From: an uncultured Bacteroidia bacterium | Lineage (GTDB): Bacteria > Bacteroidota > Bacteroidia > Bacteroidales > UBA932 | Assembly (NCBI GenBank): GCA_902778855.1 | Contig: CACYZM010000020.1 | Coordinates: 1-35,143, forward strand | Direction of reading: 5' to 3' | DNA: 35,143 bases | Shown: piece by piece, positions 1 through 7,258 of the stretch | How the letters are laid out: each line of letters starts with the position of its first letter | How positions within the stretch are numbered: position 1 is the first letter of the stretch | Notes under the pieces: generated by a model | What the model saw: the letters and a program-made list of their open reading frames with translations, nothing else | What the model was told of the DNA's origin: nothing | Database searches by the model: none | Made by a program: the position numbers and the translations under genes

Positions 1-117
1 CAGCCCTTCGACGGCGGTGACGTCTTTTTCAGGGTGCAGCATGGCGAACAGCAGGCAATCTTCCACGAAGTCGCCGACCAGGAATTCGATATCCTTCTTA
101 ATGTCACGGAGATTCAT
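1..117 (-). CDS. Conserved hypothetical protein, N-terminal fragment
   Basis: Thirty-nine codons are visible before the window edge, starting at the ATG at 115-117 (MNLRDIKKDIEFLVGDF...). The peptide is acidic and mostly helical-looking (FVEDCLLFAMLHPEKD), with no signal peptide or membrane segment in the visible part. It resembles small cytoplasmic Bacteroidota proteins of unknown function that begin MNLxDIKKDI; that recollection is the only family evidence and no function is assigned. The start is supported by a TACCTTTG promoter element 24 bp upstream. The gene is read away from the epimerase gene in the same direction but has its own promoter, so it is probably a separate transcription unit. 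Confidence 0.7.
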   Translation of the reverse strand, partial: MNLRDIKKDIEFLVGDFVEDCLLFAMLHPEKDVTAVEGL

Positions 118-140
118 ATCGTTTCGATTTTTAAACGGTG

Positions 141-148
141 CAAAGGTA
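141..148 (-). promoter_or_regulatory. -7 promoter element for the gene at 1-117
   Basis: The minus strand reads TACCTTTG, an exact match to the Bacteroidota -7 consensus TAnnTTTG. An AT-rich tract with TTTTG words lies upstream at 158-170, but no TTTG sits at the usual 19-21 bp distance. The start codon is 24 bp downstream. Confidence 0.6.
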
Positions 149-279
149 GTGATTTTTTGCAAAACAAAACTATAGTTCCATATTATCAAGCGGCTCCCTG
201 AACTGGCACCCGGCTTATTCCGACCGCTCGGCGGCCTGGATCAGGGCGACATTGAGCTGCTCCGCGCTTCGAACCTTTT

Positions 280-1467
280 TTAGATGCTGATGATGCCGGG
301 CTTCTTGGTCAGGCCGAGGCCGGGTTTGTCTTCGAGGGTGATGCGGCCGTCGACGAGTTTCATGCCGTCGAAGCAGTCGTTGCCCAGGAGATAGTTGCCG
401 TCGAGGTCGGCCCAGATGACCTTCGGGGAGATCTGTGCCGCGGCGGAGATGGCCACCGAGGTCTCGGTCATGCAGCCGACCATCAGTTTCATATGGTTCT
501 GCTCGGCCATGGTGATCATCTGACGGGCTTCCCAGAGACCGGTGCACTTCATCAGCTTGATGTTGATGCCGTGGAAGGCGCCCTTGAGCTTGGGGATGTC
601 CCAGATGCGCTGGCAGCTTTCGTCGGCTATCACGGGCAGCGGGCTGCGCTCGGTGATCCAGGCGGTCTCGTCGAGCATCAGTTTGCTCATCGGCTGCTCG
701 ATCATCTCCACGCCGCGCTCGGCGAGCCAGTGGATCATGTCGAGGGCGTAGTACTTGTCTTTCCAGCCCTGGTTGGCGTCGATCACGATGGGGCGGTTGT
801 CGCGGGCGCGGATCAGGTTGATCATCCGCTTGTCCTCCGCCTCGGTCATGCCGAGCTTGACCTTGATGATCTTGTTCCACGAAGCTTCCGTGATCTTCGT
901 GTTGACCATATCGTCGCTCGCATCGTAACCGATGGTGTAGCAGGTGTAGGGCGCGTCTTTCGGGTTGAAGCCCCAGATCTTCCACCACGGCTGGCCGAAG
1001 ATGTTGCCCACCAGGTCGTGCAGGGCGATGTCGATCGAAGCCTTGGCGGCGGTGTTGTTGGTCGTGATCTTGTCGACGGCCGCCATGATGTCTTCGATCT
1101 GGAACGGATTGTCGAACTTGGGCAGGATGTTGTCGACCACTTTCTTGTAGAATTCGTGGCAGGAGGCCTGCGTTTCGCCCAGATACGGCGGCATCGCGGC
1201 TTCGCCGTAGCCTTCGTAGCCGTCCCAGGTCAGGCGCGTGATGACGATGGGGGTCGTGGTGCGCGAAGAGCCGGAGATGGTGAAGGTGAACTTCATGATG
1301 CCCTGGAAATCTTCCCAGGCCAGTTCGAGTTTCTTGCTGCCCGATTTCTTTTTGGCGGCTCCACCGCCTTTGGCGAAGAGCTGGGAAGGGTGCCACAGTG
1401 CGGCGCCGGCCGTCAGCAGGCCCGCCGTCTTGAGGAATGTTCTGCGATCGCTCATATGTTTATTCAT
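280..1467 (-). CDS. Dipeptide epimerase (L-Ala-D/L-Glu epimerase type), Tat-exported
   Basis: Enolase-superfamily protein of 395 residues. Muconate-lactonizing-subgroup signatures are visible: KVK (K202, K204) with the catalytic lysine, metal ligands D230 (VIDANQGW), E257 (IEQPM) and D282 (ADESCQ), and a second lysine K304 (INIKLMKCTG). Family members of this kind epimerise L-Ala-D-Glu released from peptidoglycan to L-Ala-L-Glu. The N-terminus has a twin-arginine signal (SDRRTFLKTAG at 6-16, hydrophobic run, WHPSQLFA cleavage region), placing it in the periplasm. The chosen ATG (1467) overlaps the stop of the upstream NlpC/P60 gene by 8 bp, showing translational coupling; an internal ATG five codons in would also keep the Tat motif. 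The partner gene releases its likely substrate. Exact dipeptide specificity is inferred from context. Confidence 0.85.
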   Translation of the reverse strand: MNKHMSDRRTFLKTAGLLTAGAALWHPSQLFAKGGGAAKKKSGSKKLELAWEDFQGIMKFTFTISGSSRTTTPIVITRLTWDGYEGYGEAAMPPYLGETQASCHEFYKKVVDNILPKFDNPFQIEDIMAAVDKITTNNTAAKASIDIALHDLVGNIFGQPWWKIWGFNPKDAPYTCYTIGYDASDDMVNTKITEASWNKIIKVKLGMTEAEDKRMINLIRARDNRPIVIDANQGWKDKYYALDMIHWLAERGVEMIEQPMSKLMLDETAWITERSPLPVIADESCQRIWDIPKLKGAFHGINIKLMKCTGLWEARQMITMAEQNHMKLMVGCMTETSVAISAAAQISPKVIWADLDGNYLLGNDCFDGMKLVDGRITLEDKPGLGLTKKPGIISI

Positions 1468-2497
1468 TAAAATAGACACCACTGTTTGCTATCGAAACGA
1501 CGCCCTTGCCGCAGTCCTGGTTGCCGATGATGCGGCAGGCGCGGATGGGCTTGCGGGAATAGTAGTCGGGCTGGCCTTCGATGAGGCTGTTGATGCGCAC
1601 CAGCATCGAGGAGTGGATGATCTTGCCGTCGCCCAGATAGATGGCCACGTGGGAGATGCGCTCCGGCTTCTCGGCCGTGGCTTCGCGGCCGAAGAAGACC
1701 AGGTCGGCCGGCTGGAGATTGTCGAGGCCCTGCGAGACATCGACGGGTTCGCCGGTCTTGTACTGCTGCGACGCGTTGCGGAGCAGCATATAGCCGTTGA
1801 GGTAGTACACGCTCTTCGAGAAGCCGCTGCAGTCCACGCCCTTGATCGAGGTGCCGGCCCAGAGGTACGGCACACCGAGGAAAGCCTTGGCCGTTTCGAT
1901 GATGAGGCGGCGGGCCTGCTCTACGGCTGCCTGCGAAGCGTCAGCGGGGACCACGGCTTTGCGGCTGGCGACCCACTGTTTGAGGTCCATTACGTCGGCG
2001 GCGGGAATGAAGGCTTCCTTGCCGTCGGGGAGTTTCACCTTTATATATTTGCCCGCAGGCGCGACATACTCGACAATGTCACCCCATACGGCATCGCTCA
2101 CGTGCTGGGCGCCGGGATTCGGGGCATCGACGAAGAACGAATAGTAATTGGTGACGATCACGCGCTTCGACGCCTTCCAGGCATCGAGCCGGGCCTGGTC
2201 GATGGGCACGATGGCCATATCGTTGACCCACGCCTTGTAGCCGTCCGGTGTTTCGACGTTCACCCAATAGTCGTTGTCGTGGTAGTGGACCTTGAGGGGC
2301 GTGCCCATCAAAGCCTGGGTGCCGAGTTCGGCCGGATACGAGGGTTCCTCGCGCATATTGATGACGGAGAGGGCGGCGAAGGCCAGCCCGTTTTCATCTT
2401 CCCGTTCGGGTTGCTGCGGCTCGGGTGCAGGCTGCGCCGGTTTCGAGCAACTGAGCGCAAAAACCGCACAGAGGAGGTAGATCAGAAGGCGTTTCAT
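1460..2497 (-). CDS. NlpC/P60 murein endopeptidase, lipoprotein (gamma-D-Glu-L-diamino acid endopeptidase type)
   Basis: A 345-residue cysteine peptidase. The first 17 residues are a lipoprotein signal (hydrophobic LLIYLLCAVFALS, then Cys17). Two bacterial SH3-like segments follow (about residues 35-100 and 110-170), and the NlpC/P60 domain occupies about 195-330 with Cys223 (KGVDCSGF), His283 (ISHVAIYLGD) and a third polar His295 (IIHSS). Bacteroides homologues cleave between gamma-D-Glu and the diamino acid of stem peptides, releasing L-Ala-D-Glu. The start at 2497 was chosen because it begins the signal peptide directly; an ATG further upstream would add unrelated sequence and cross the promoter. 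The gene is co-transcribed with the epimerase downstream, forming a two-step murein peptide salvage unit at the cell surface or periplasm. Confidence 0.88.
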   Translation of the reverse strand: MKRLLIYLLCAVFALSCSKPAQPAPEPQQPEREDENGLAFAALSVINMREEPSYPAELGTQALMGTPLKVHYHDNDYWVNVETPDGYKAWVNDMAIVPIDQARLDAWKASKRVIVTNYYSFFVDAPNPGAQHVSDAVWGDIVEYVAPAGKYIKVKLPDGKEAFIPAADVMDLKQWVASRKAVVPADASQAAVEQARRLIIETAKAFLGVPYLWAGTSIKGVDCSGFSKSVYYLNGYMLLRNASQQYKTGEPVDVSQGLDNLQPADLVFFGREATAEKPERISHVAIYLGDGKIIHSSMLVRINSLIEGQPDYYSRKPIRACRIIGNQDCGKGVVSIANSGVYFNE

Positions 2498-2524
2498 AGG
2501 TGTTATTATCGGGTTTACAACCAA

Positions 2525-2532
2525 CAAATATA
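2525..2532 (-). promoter_or_regulatory. -7 promoter element of the NlpC/P60-epimerase operon
   Basis: The minus strand reads TATATTTG, 27 bp before the ATG. The expected -33 position falls inside the first of three TTCGCC-containing repeats (2544-2556), so protein binding there would overlap RNA polymerase contacts. Confidence 0.6.
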
Positions 2533-2542
2533 ATAAAAAAAC

Positions 2543-2597
2543 AGGCGACATTCGCCACAAAAGGCGGTCATTCGCCCCTGAAAAGGGTGATTTCGCC
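2543..2597. repeat. Three phased operator-like repeats between divergent nlpC and acpP
   Basis: Three copies of a motif ending in TTCGCC lie at 2551-2556, 2571-2576 and 2592-2597, spaced 20 and 21 bp, or two helical turns. The first copy is a perfect palindrome, GGCGA-CAT-TCGCC (2544-2556). The second is GGCG..CGCC-like (2563-2576). The third keeps only the right half well. Placement between two divergent promoters suggests a regulator-binding array. The protein is unknown. Confidence 0.5.
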
Positions 2598-2639
2598 ACT
2601 TCCGGCCGTATCGGGGGTATCAGGGCTGGGTTTCCTGGC

Positions 2640-2647
2640 TACCTTTG
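2640..2647 (+). promoter_or_regulatory. -7 promoter element of acpP
   Basis: TACCTTTG matches the Bacteroidota -7 consensus exactly and lies 29 bp before the acpP ATG. No TTTG is visible at the normal -33 distance. Confidence 0.6.
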
Positions 2648-2676
2648 CCGCCGATAATTATTAAAATCTGAAAAAA

Positions 2677-2916
2677 ATGGACAAAGCTACGATTGAAACC
2701 AAAGTCATCGACATCATTGCCAACAAACTCGGTCTCCCCAAAGAAGAGGTCACGCCGGCCGCCAACTTCACGATGGATCTCGGCGCCGACTCGCTCGACA
2801 CCGTGGAACTGATCATGGACTTTGAGAAAGAATTCGGTCTGAAGATTTCCGACGAGGATGCCATGGGCATCAAGACCGTCAGCGACGCCATCGAATACAT
2901 CGCCGCGCACAATTAA
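2677..2916 (+). CDS. acpP: Acyl carrier protein
   Basis: A 79-residue acidic four-helix protein with the phosphopantetheine attachment site in GADSLDTVEL; the serine of DSL carries the prosthetic group. Length is normal for a stand-alone ACP. It holds growing acyl chains as thioesters in the cytoplasm for the ketosynthases, reductase and dehydratase encoded from 3832 onwards. It is separated from those genes by the oppositely oriented LytTR gene, whose stop codon lies 21 bp after the acpP stop. Whether this is the only ACP of the cell or one dedicated to the neighbouring cluster cannot be decided here. Confidence 0.95.
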   Translation: MDKATIETKVIDIIANKLGLPKEEVTPAANFTMDLGADSLDTVELIMDFEKEFGLKISDEDAMGIKTVSDAIEYIAAHN

Positions 2917-2937
2917 TAAAGTCTTTTGTCTCCGGCG

Positions 2938-3780
2938 CTACGAGGCGGTCCGGTCCAACTTTTCCGCGATCGTCTTGTAGTAGCTCTTGGAGACGGGAAT
3001 CCGTTTAGCCTCGGGGTGGGAAAGCACCAGAAAGGCATTGGCTTTCTCCCGCTTGAATTGCGTCACATTGTCGACATTGACGATATACGAGCGGTGACAA
3101 CGGACCAGAGGCGTGGATTCCAGCTGCTTTTCGAGCCGCGTGGTCCGGCAGCGCAACAGGTAGTTGAGCAATTTGCCGCCCATTTCATACCGGATCTCCA
3201 CATAGTTGTCCTGTGAGGCAATGTAATAGATCTTTTCAACCTCGATGGAGATGCGAAGCACGCCGTTGAAGTCGTAGAAGTGGACGAGGTTTGTGCTCTG
3301 TGCGGCGGTCTGGTCTTTCAAGCTGAGTTTCAGCGCGTCGATTTCTTCGGTTTTGGCCCGGTTGGACGCCAGGAGTCCGAAGATGAGATAGGGGATCGAC
3401 AGAATCATTCCCACGCAGAGCGAAGCGCGGGCCACGAGCCGGAAAGTAATCGGAATATCGGATTCGAACCAGTGCTGCGTAAATAGCAGATAAACCACCG
3501 CGATCACCACGAATTCGCCGAGAAACCAGAACAGATATTTGCGCACCGACACCGTGTGGCGCATCTGGTAAAGCATCAGGCCAGCCTTGCTGATCAGCAG
3601 GATGCCGACCGAACAAAGGTAGAAAAGAATCGTGGGAACCAGTACGTCGGGCTTGAGGCCCAGCCAGTTGGTGTTGGAAAACGGGTGGTAGGTGATCAGG
3701 AAAAGAAAGGAAAAGGCCACCACGAAGGCGACGGATTCCAGCAGGGAGGTTCGATGAAGTAAATATTTAGGCGCTTCCAA
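2938..3780 (-). CDS. Membrane-anchored LytTR-family DNA-binding protein
   Basis: A 280-residue protein with four predicted membrane segments (about residues 14-33, 46-67, 82-103, 118-141), a short helical linker (KTEEIDALKLSLKDQ) and a C-terminal LytTR DNA-binding domain (about 175-278) with the typical stretches IYYIASQDNYVEI, LVRCHRSYIVN and RIPVSKSYY. There is no receiver domain, so it acts as a one-component membrane regulator. I chose the TTG at 3778-3780: the resulting N-terminus (MEAPKYLLHRTS) fits the family and starts just downstream of the TACATTTG promoter. An ATG at 3829-3831 is in frame but lies upstream of that promoter and adds 17 residues. The gene sits antisense between acpP and fabH. 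Its targets are unknown. Confidence 0.85.
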   Translation of the reverse strand: MEAPKYLLHRTSLLESVAFVVAFSFLFLITYHPFSNTNWLGLKPDVLVPTILFYLCSVGILLISKAGLMLYQMRHTVSVRKYLFWFLGEFVVIAVVYLLFTQHWFESDIPITFRLVARASLCVGMILSIPYLIFGLLASNRAKTEEIDALKLSLKDQTAAQSTNLVHFYDFNGVLRISIEVEKIYYIASQDNYVEIRYEMGGKLLNYLLRCRTTRLEKQLESTPLVRCHRSYIVNVDNVTQFKREKANAFLVLSHPEAKRIPVSKSYYKTIAEKLDRTAS

Positions 3781-3790
3781 ATGAGTCGGT

Positions 3791-3802
3791 TTTGGCGCCA
3801 AA
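3791..3802. promoter_or_regulatory. Perfect 12-bp palindrome between lytTR and fabH
   Basis: TTTGGCGCCAAA is its own reverse complement. It overlaps the right end of the lytTR -7 element and lies 29 bp before the fabH start, a position suited to regulate one or both genes. It is an operator candidate only. Confidence 0.4.
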
Positions 3803-3806
3803 TGTA
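3799..3806 (-). promoter_or_regulatory. -7 promoter element of lytTR
   Basis: The minus strand reads TACATTTG, a full TAnnTTTG match, 18 bp before the chosen TTG start. The leader would be about a dozen bases. Confidence 0.5.
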
Positions 3807-3831
3807 CGAAAATTAATCGGAATAATACCAT

Positions 3832-4806
3832 ATGAGAATTATAGGAACAGGCAGTGCGCTTCCCGAGAAGGTGGTTACCAACGATATGCTGGCCGGATTT
3901 CTGGATACCAGCGACAATTGGATCACCACCCGTACCGGAATCCGCACCCGCCGGCTTTTGAGCACGGAGACCCTCCGGGAACTGGCGCTGGAAGCCGCGA
4001 AGAAAGCGATTGCATCGTCCGGTCTGACACCGGCTGACATAGATTATCTGATTTGTTCGAATGTGGCCAACAGCTACGTTTCCCCGTCGCTGGGCAGCAT
4101 CATTCTCGGCCAGCTGGGCTGCTGCTGCCCGACGTTCGACATGAACGGGGCCTGCGCCGGTCTGGTCTATTCCCTCGACGTGGCCGACGCATTCCTCAAG
4201 ACGGGGCGCGCCCGGAACATCCTGGTCGTCGCGGCCGAGCAGCCGTCGCGTTTCTGCGACTGGCACGACCGCTCCACCTCGGTGCTCTTCGGCGACGGCG
4301 CTTCCGCGCTCGTGGTTACCGGCGGCGAAGGTTTCTTCGACTTCCGCCTGACCGGCAACACCCATACCGACGTGATGTATTACAAACGTTCGCTGGAACC
4401 GACGCCCTACGACCGCGTGGAGGAACGCACCCAGCCGCTGGTGATGGAAGGCCGCGAAGTCTTCCGCCTGGCCGTGGAATCCTGCATCGAGGACGTCGAC
4501 GTCCTGCTCGAGCGGAACGGCCTCAAGGGTGAGGACATCGATCTGTTCCTGCTCCACCAGGCGAACATGCGCATCATCGAGTGCATCCGTCAGCACCTGG
4601 AACAGCCGAAAGAAAAATTCCCGACCAACATCCAGAAATACGGCAACACCTCCTCAGCGAGCGTCGGCATCCTGATCGACGAACTCTCGCGGGCCGGTGT
4701 CCTGAAGGAAGGCGCCACAATCCTGATCAGCACCTTCGGCGGCGGCTTCGTCACGGCGGCCGCGCTCCTCAAGTGGTCGGAAATCCTGTATGGAAAAGAA
4801 GCATAA
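3832..4806 (+). CDS. fabH: Beta-ketoacyl-ACP synthase III
   Basis: A 324-residue thiolase-fold protein with the full FabH triad: Cys108 (MNGACAGLVYSL), His242 (LLHQANMR) and Asn272 (YGNTSSASVG). The N-terminal DTSDNWITTRTGIR block and C-terminal glycine-rich end are intact, and length is normal. FabH condenses an acyl-CoA starter with malonyl-ACP to begin fatty-acid synthesis. The ATG at 3832 abuts an in-frame ATG on the other strand (CATATG at 3829-3834). No clear TAnnTTTG element is visible upstream, so the promoter is uncertain. It is the first gene of a seven-gene run with gaps of only 1-21 bp. Distant KAS III relatives with unusual starter units cannot be excluded. Confidence 0.92.
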   Translation: MRIIGTGSALPEKVVTNDMLAGFLDTSDNWITTRTGIRTRRLLSTETLRELALEAAKKAIASSGLTPADIDYLICSNVANSYVSPSLGSIILGQLGCCCPTFDMNGACAGLVYSLDVADAFLKTGRARNILVVAAEQPSRFCDWHDRSTSVLFGDGASALVVTGGEGFFDFRLTGNTHTDVMYYKRSLEPTPYDRVEERTQPLVMEGREVFRLAVESCIEDVDVLLERNGLKGEDIDLFLLHQANMRIIECIRQHLEQPKEKFPTNIQKYGNTSSASVGILIDELSRAGVLKEGATILISTFGGGFVTAAALLKWSEILYGKEA

Positions 4807-4810
4807 GCGT

Positions 4811-6049
4811 ATGAAAAGAGTAGTCATTACCGGACTGGGCTGCATTTCCCCGCTGGGCAACAACGTCGACACGATGTGGTCGGAACTGCTCAAGGGAACT
4901 TGCGCCATCGATTATATCAAAGCCCTCGATACGACGGAAATGCCGGTCAAGGTCGCGGCGGAAGTAAAGGACTTCCGGCCCGAAGATTTCGGCCTCGACC
5001 GCGCCATGATCCGGCACAACGACCGTTATGCCCTCTACGCCCTCTCGGCGGCCTCGCAGGCCATGGCCGACAGCGGCCTGCAAGTGGACAAGGACGTGGC
5101 GTCCTCCCGCTTCGGCTGCGCCATCGGCTCGGGCATCGGCGGCATCCAGACGTTCTGCCGGGAACACGCTTCGCTGATGGCCAACGGCACGCGCGGCGTC
5201 TCCCCGCTCTTCATCCCCGAGATGATCGCCAACATCGCCTCGGGCAATACGGCCATCCTCTTCCACGCCGAAGGTCCGAACCTCCCCGTGGTCACGGCCT
5301 GTGCTACCGGCACGCATTCCATCGGCGAAGCCTACCGGATGATCCGGGAAGGCCGGGCCGACGCCATGATTACCGGCGGCGCCGAAGCGGCGATCTGCCC
5401 GATCGCCATCGGCGGTTTCTTCAACAGCAAGGCCCTCTCGCCGGTGGAAGATCCGATGGCGGCCTCCCTGCCGTTCGACGCCCGTCGCAAGGGCTTCGTC
5501 CTGGGCGAGGGTGCGGCCATCATGATCCTGGAAGATTATGAGATCGCCCGCAAGCGCGGCGCGCATATCTACGCTGAGGTCTGCGGCTATGGCAACACCT
5601 GCGACGCGTTCCACTATACGGCTCCCCGCGCCGACGGCAAATGCGCCGCGGCTTGCATCCGGGGTGCGCTCGACGAAGCAGGCTATCGCGAAGGCGAGAA
5701 GCTCTACATCAACGCCCACGGTACCGGTACGCCGCTCAACGACAAGTCCGAGACCCTGGCCATCAAGCTGGCGCTCGGCGAGACTGCGGCCCGCGAAGCG
5801 GTCATCAGCAGCACCAAGTCGATGATGGGCCATATGCTCGGCGCCACGGGCGCCATCGAACTGGTCATCTGCGCCAAGACGCTCCAGACGGGCAAGGTCG
5901 CGCCGACCATCCATCTCGACCAGCCGGATCCCGAATGCGATCTCGACTATTCGCCCCATACCGCCCGCGATTATGCGGCCGATATGACCATCAGCAATTC
6001 CTTCGGCTTCGGCGGACAGAATGCCTGTGTGGCCTTGAGAAGAATATAA
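4811..6049 (+). CDS. fabF: Beta-ketoacyl-ACP synthase II
   Basis: A 412-residue KAS I/II elongating condensing enzyme with Cys164 (VTACATGTHS), His303 (NAHGTGTPLND) and His341 (STKSMMGHMLGA), and the closing NSFGFGGQNA motif. It extends acyl-ACP chains by two carbons using malonyl-ACP. The start at 4811 gives the usual MKRVVITGLG N-terminus and a 4-bp gap to fabH; an upstream in-frame ATG at 4790, inside fabH, would add a basic MEKKHKR leader and is less likely. All catalytic residues are present, so it is a true ketosynthase and not a chain-length-factor-like partner. Confidence 0.93.
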   Translation: MKRVVITGLGCISPLGNNVDTMWSELLKGTCAIDYIKALDTTEMPVKVAAEVKDFRPEDFGLDRAMIRHNDRYALYALSAASQAMADSGLQVDKDVASSRFGCAIGSGIGGIQTFCREHASLMANGTRGVSPLFIPEMIANIASGNTAILFHAEGPNLPVVTACATGTHSIGEAYRMIREGRADAMITGGAEAAICPIAIGGFFNSKALSPVEDPMAASLPFDARRKGFVLGEGAAIMILEDYEIARKRGAHIYAEVCGYGNTCDAFHYTAPRADGKCAAACIRGALDEAGYREGEKLYINAHGTGTPLNDKSETLAIKLALGETAAREAVISSTKSMMGHMLGATGAIELVICAKTLQTGKVAPTIHLDQPDPECDLDYSPHTARDYAADMTISNSFGFGGQNACVALRRI

Positions 6050-6063
6050 CAAAGATCAATATT

Positions 6064-6483
6064 ATGGTAAGAGAAGAACTCAAGAACTACTTGCCGCATC
6101 GGGAACCGATGTTGCTCGTTGACGATGTGATTGTCGATAACGGGTTTTCCACCGGCCACTATCAGGTGCGCGGTGACGAATTTTTCCTTCAGGGCCACTT
6201 CCCCGGCTACCCGGTCGTTCCCGGCGTCATCCTTTGTGAGATTATGGGACAGTGCAGTTGCGCCCTGGTGCTCGAAGATCTCCCCGGACGCCTGACTTTC
6301 TATGCCGGTCTGGACAATGTGCGTTTCAAGAACCAGGTCCGTCCCGGCGACCTGCTCACGGTGACGGCTCATATCGCCAACCGCCGCGGCCTGACCTTCT
6401 TCATTGATGCAGAAGCCCGGGTCGACGGCAAGCTTTGCGCGAAAGGAACCCTGATTTTCATGTTGGTCGACAAGCCTGAATAG
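6064..6483 (+). CDS. fabZ: 3-hydroxyacyl-ACP dehydratase, FabZ family
   Basis: A 139-residue single hot-dog domain. The active-site block GHFPGYPVVPGVILCE contains His45 and Glu59 in the spacing used by FabZ, preceded by the usual LPHREPMLLVD. It dehydrates 3-hydroxyacyl-ACP to trans-2-enoyl-ACP. Start at ATG 6064, 14 bp after fabF; the frame is open upstream inside fabF but the FabZ domain begins here. The LPHREPMLL block and FYAGLDNVRFKNQVRPGD support FabZ over FabA; no isomerase function is predicted. Confidence 0.9.
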   Translation: MVREELKNYLPHREPMLLVDDVIVDNGFSTGHYQVRGDEFFLQGHFPGYPVVPGVILCEIMGQCSCALVLEDLPGRLTFYAGLDNVRFKNQVRPGDLLTVTAHIANRRGLTFFIDAEARVDGKLCAKGTLIFMLVDKPE

Positions 6484-6487
6484 TATT

Positions 6488-7237
6488 ATGAAACTCCTTC
6501 AAGATAAAACCGCTCTGATCACCGGCGCTTCGCGCGGGATCGGACGCAGCCATGCCCTGCTCTTCGCCGAGGAGGGTGCCAATATCATTTTCACCGACCT
6601 GAAGGCCAACGAGCAGAGCGACGCCCTGCTCGCCGAACTTCGCGCCAAGGGCGTGCGGGCTGATTTCCTGGCTTCGAACGCTTCTGATTTCGCCCAGGCG
6701 CAGGAAGTGGCCGCGTGGGTGGCCGAGCACTACGGCAGCCTCGACATTCTGGTCAACAACGCCGGCATCACCCGCGACCAGCTCATCCTCCGTATGAGCG
6801 TGGAAGACTGGAACCTGGTGCTCGAGGTCAACCTCCGCTCGGTTTTCAATTATACGAAGGCCTTCGCGCCGATGATGATGAAACAGCGCTCCGGCTCGAT
6901 CGTCAACATCAGCTCGATCGTAGGTCTCAACGGCAACGCGGGCCAGTGCAACTATGCCGCCTCGAAGGCCGGCATCATCGGCTTCACGCGTTCCATCGCC
7001 AAGGAGCTCGGCTCGCGCGGCATCCGTTGCAACGCCGTGGCGCCCGGTTTCATCGAGACCCCGATGACGCAGCAGCTTTCCGAAGAAGTCCGCAAGGAAT
7101 GGATGAAGCAGATTCCGCTGCATCGCGGCGGTCTCGACACCGACGTGGCGCACGTCTCCCTGTTCCTGGCCAGCGACCTGGCCGGCTACGTGACGGGACA
7201 GGTCATCAGCTGCGACGGCGGCCTTGCCATCAATTAA
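6488..7237 (+). CDS. fabG: 3-oxoacyl-ACP reductase (short-chain dehydrogenase)
   Basis: A 249-residue SDR. The cofactor-binding TGASRGIG (13-20), NNAG (90-93), catalytic Asn115 (EVNL), Ser142/143, Tyr156 and Lys160 (YAASK) are all present, and the C-terminal VTGQVISCDGG matches FabG. It reduces 3-oxoacyl-ACP with NAD(P)H in the cytoplasm. Four bases separate it from fabZ. Together fabH, fabF, fabZ and fabG supply condensation, ketoreduction and dehydration. The enoyl-reduction step has no FabI/FabK/FabV/FabL-type gene in this cluster. Confidence 0.92.
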   Translation: MKLLQDKTALITGASRGIGRSHALLFAEEGANIIFTDLKANEQSDALLAELRAKGVRADFLASNASDFAQAQEVAAWVAEHYGSLDILVNNAGITRDQLILRMSVEDWNLVLEVNLRSVFNYTKAFAPMMMKQRSGSIVNISSIVGLNGNAGQCNYAASKAGIIGFTRSIAKELGSRGIRCNAVAPGFIETPMTQQLSEEVRKEWMKQIPLHRGGLDTDVAHVSLFLASDLAGYVTGQVISCDGGLAIN

Positions 7238-7258
7238 CGAGAAAAGAGAATCAACGAT

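Noticed and set aside
215-279. Short open tail after the epimerase stop in another frame, ending AALIQAAERSE-like (actual NVALIQAAERSE)
   Set aside because: It looked like a possible C-terminal tail lost by a slip in the A-run at 279-284. The enolase fold is already complete at the stop and 22 codons are too few to judge.
3781-3831. ATG at 3829-3831 as the lytTR start
   Set aside because: It lies upstream of the TACATTTG promoter and adds residues that do not fit the family N-terminus. TTG at 3780 was preferred, though the choice is not certain.
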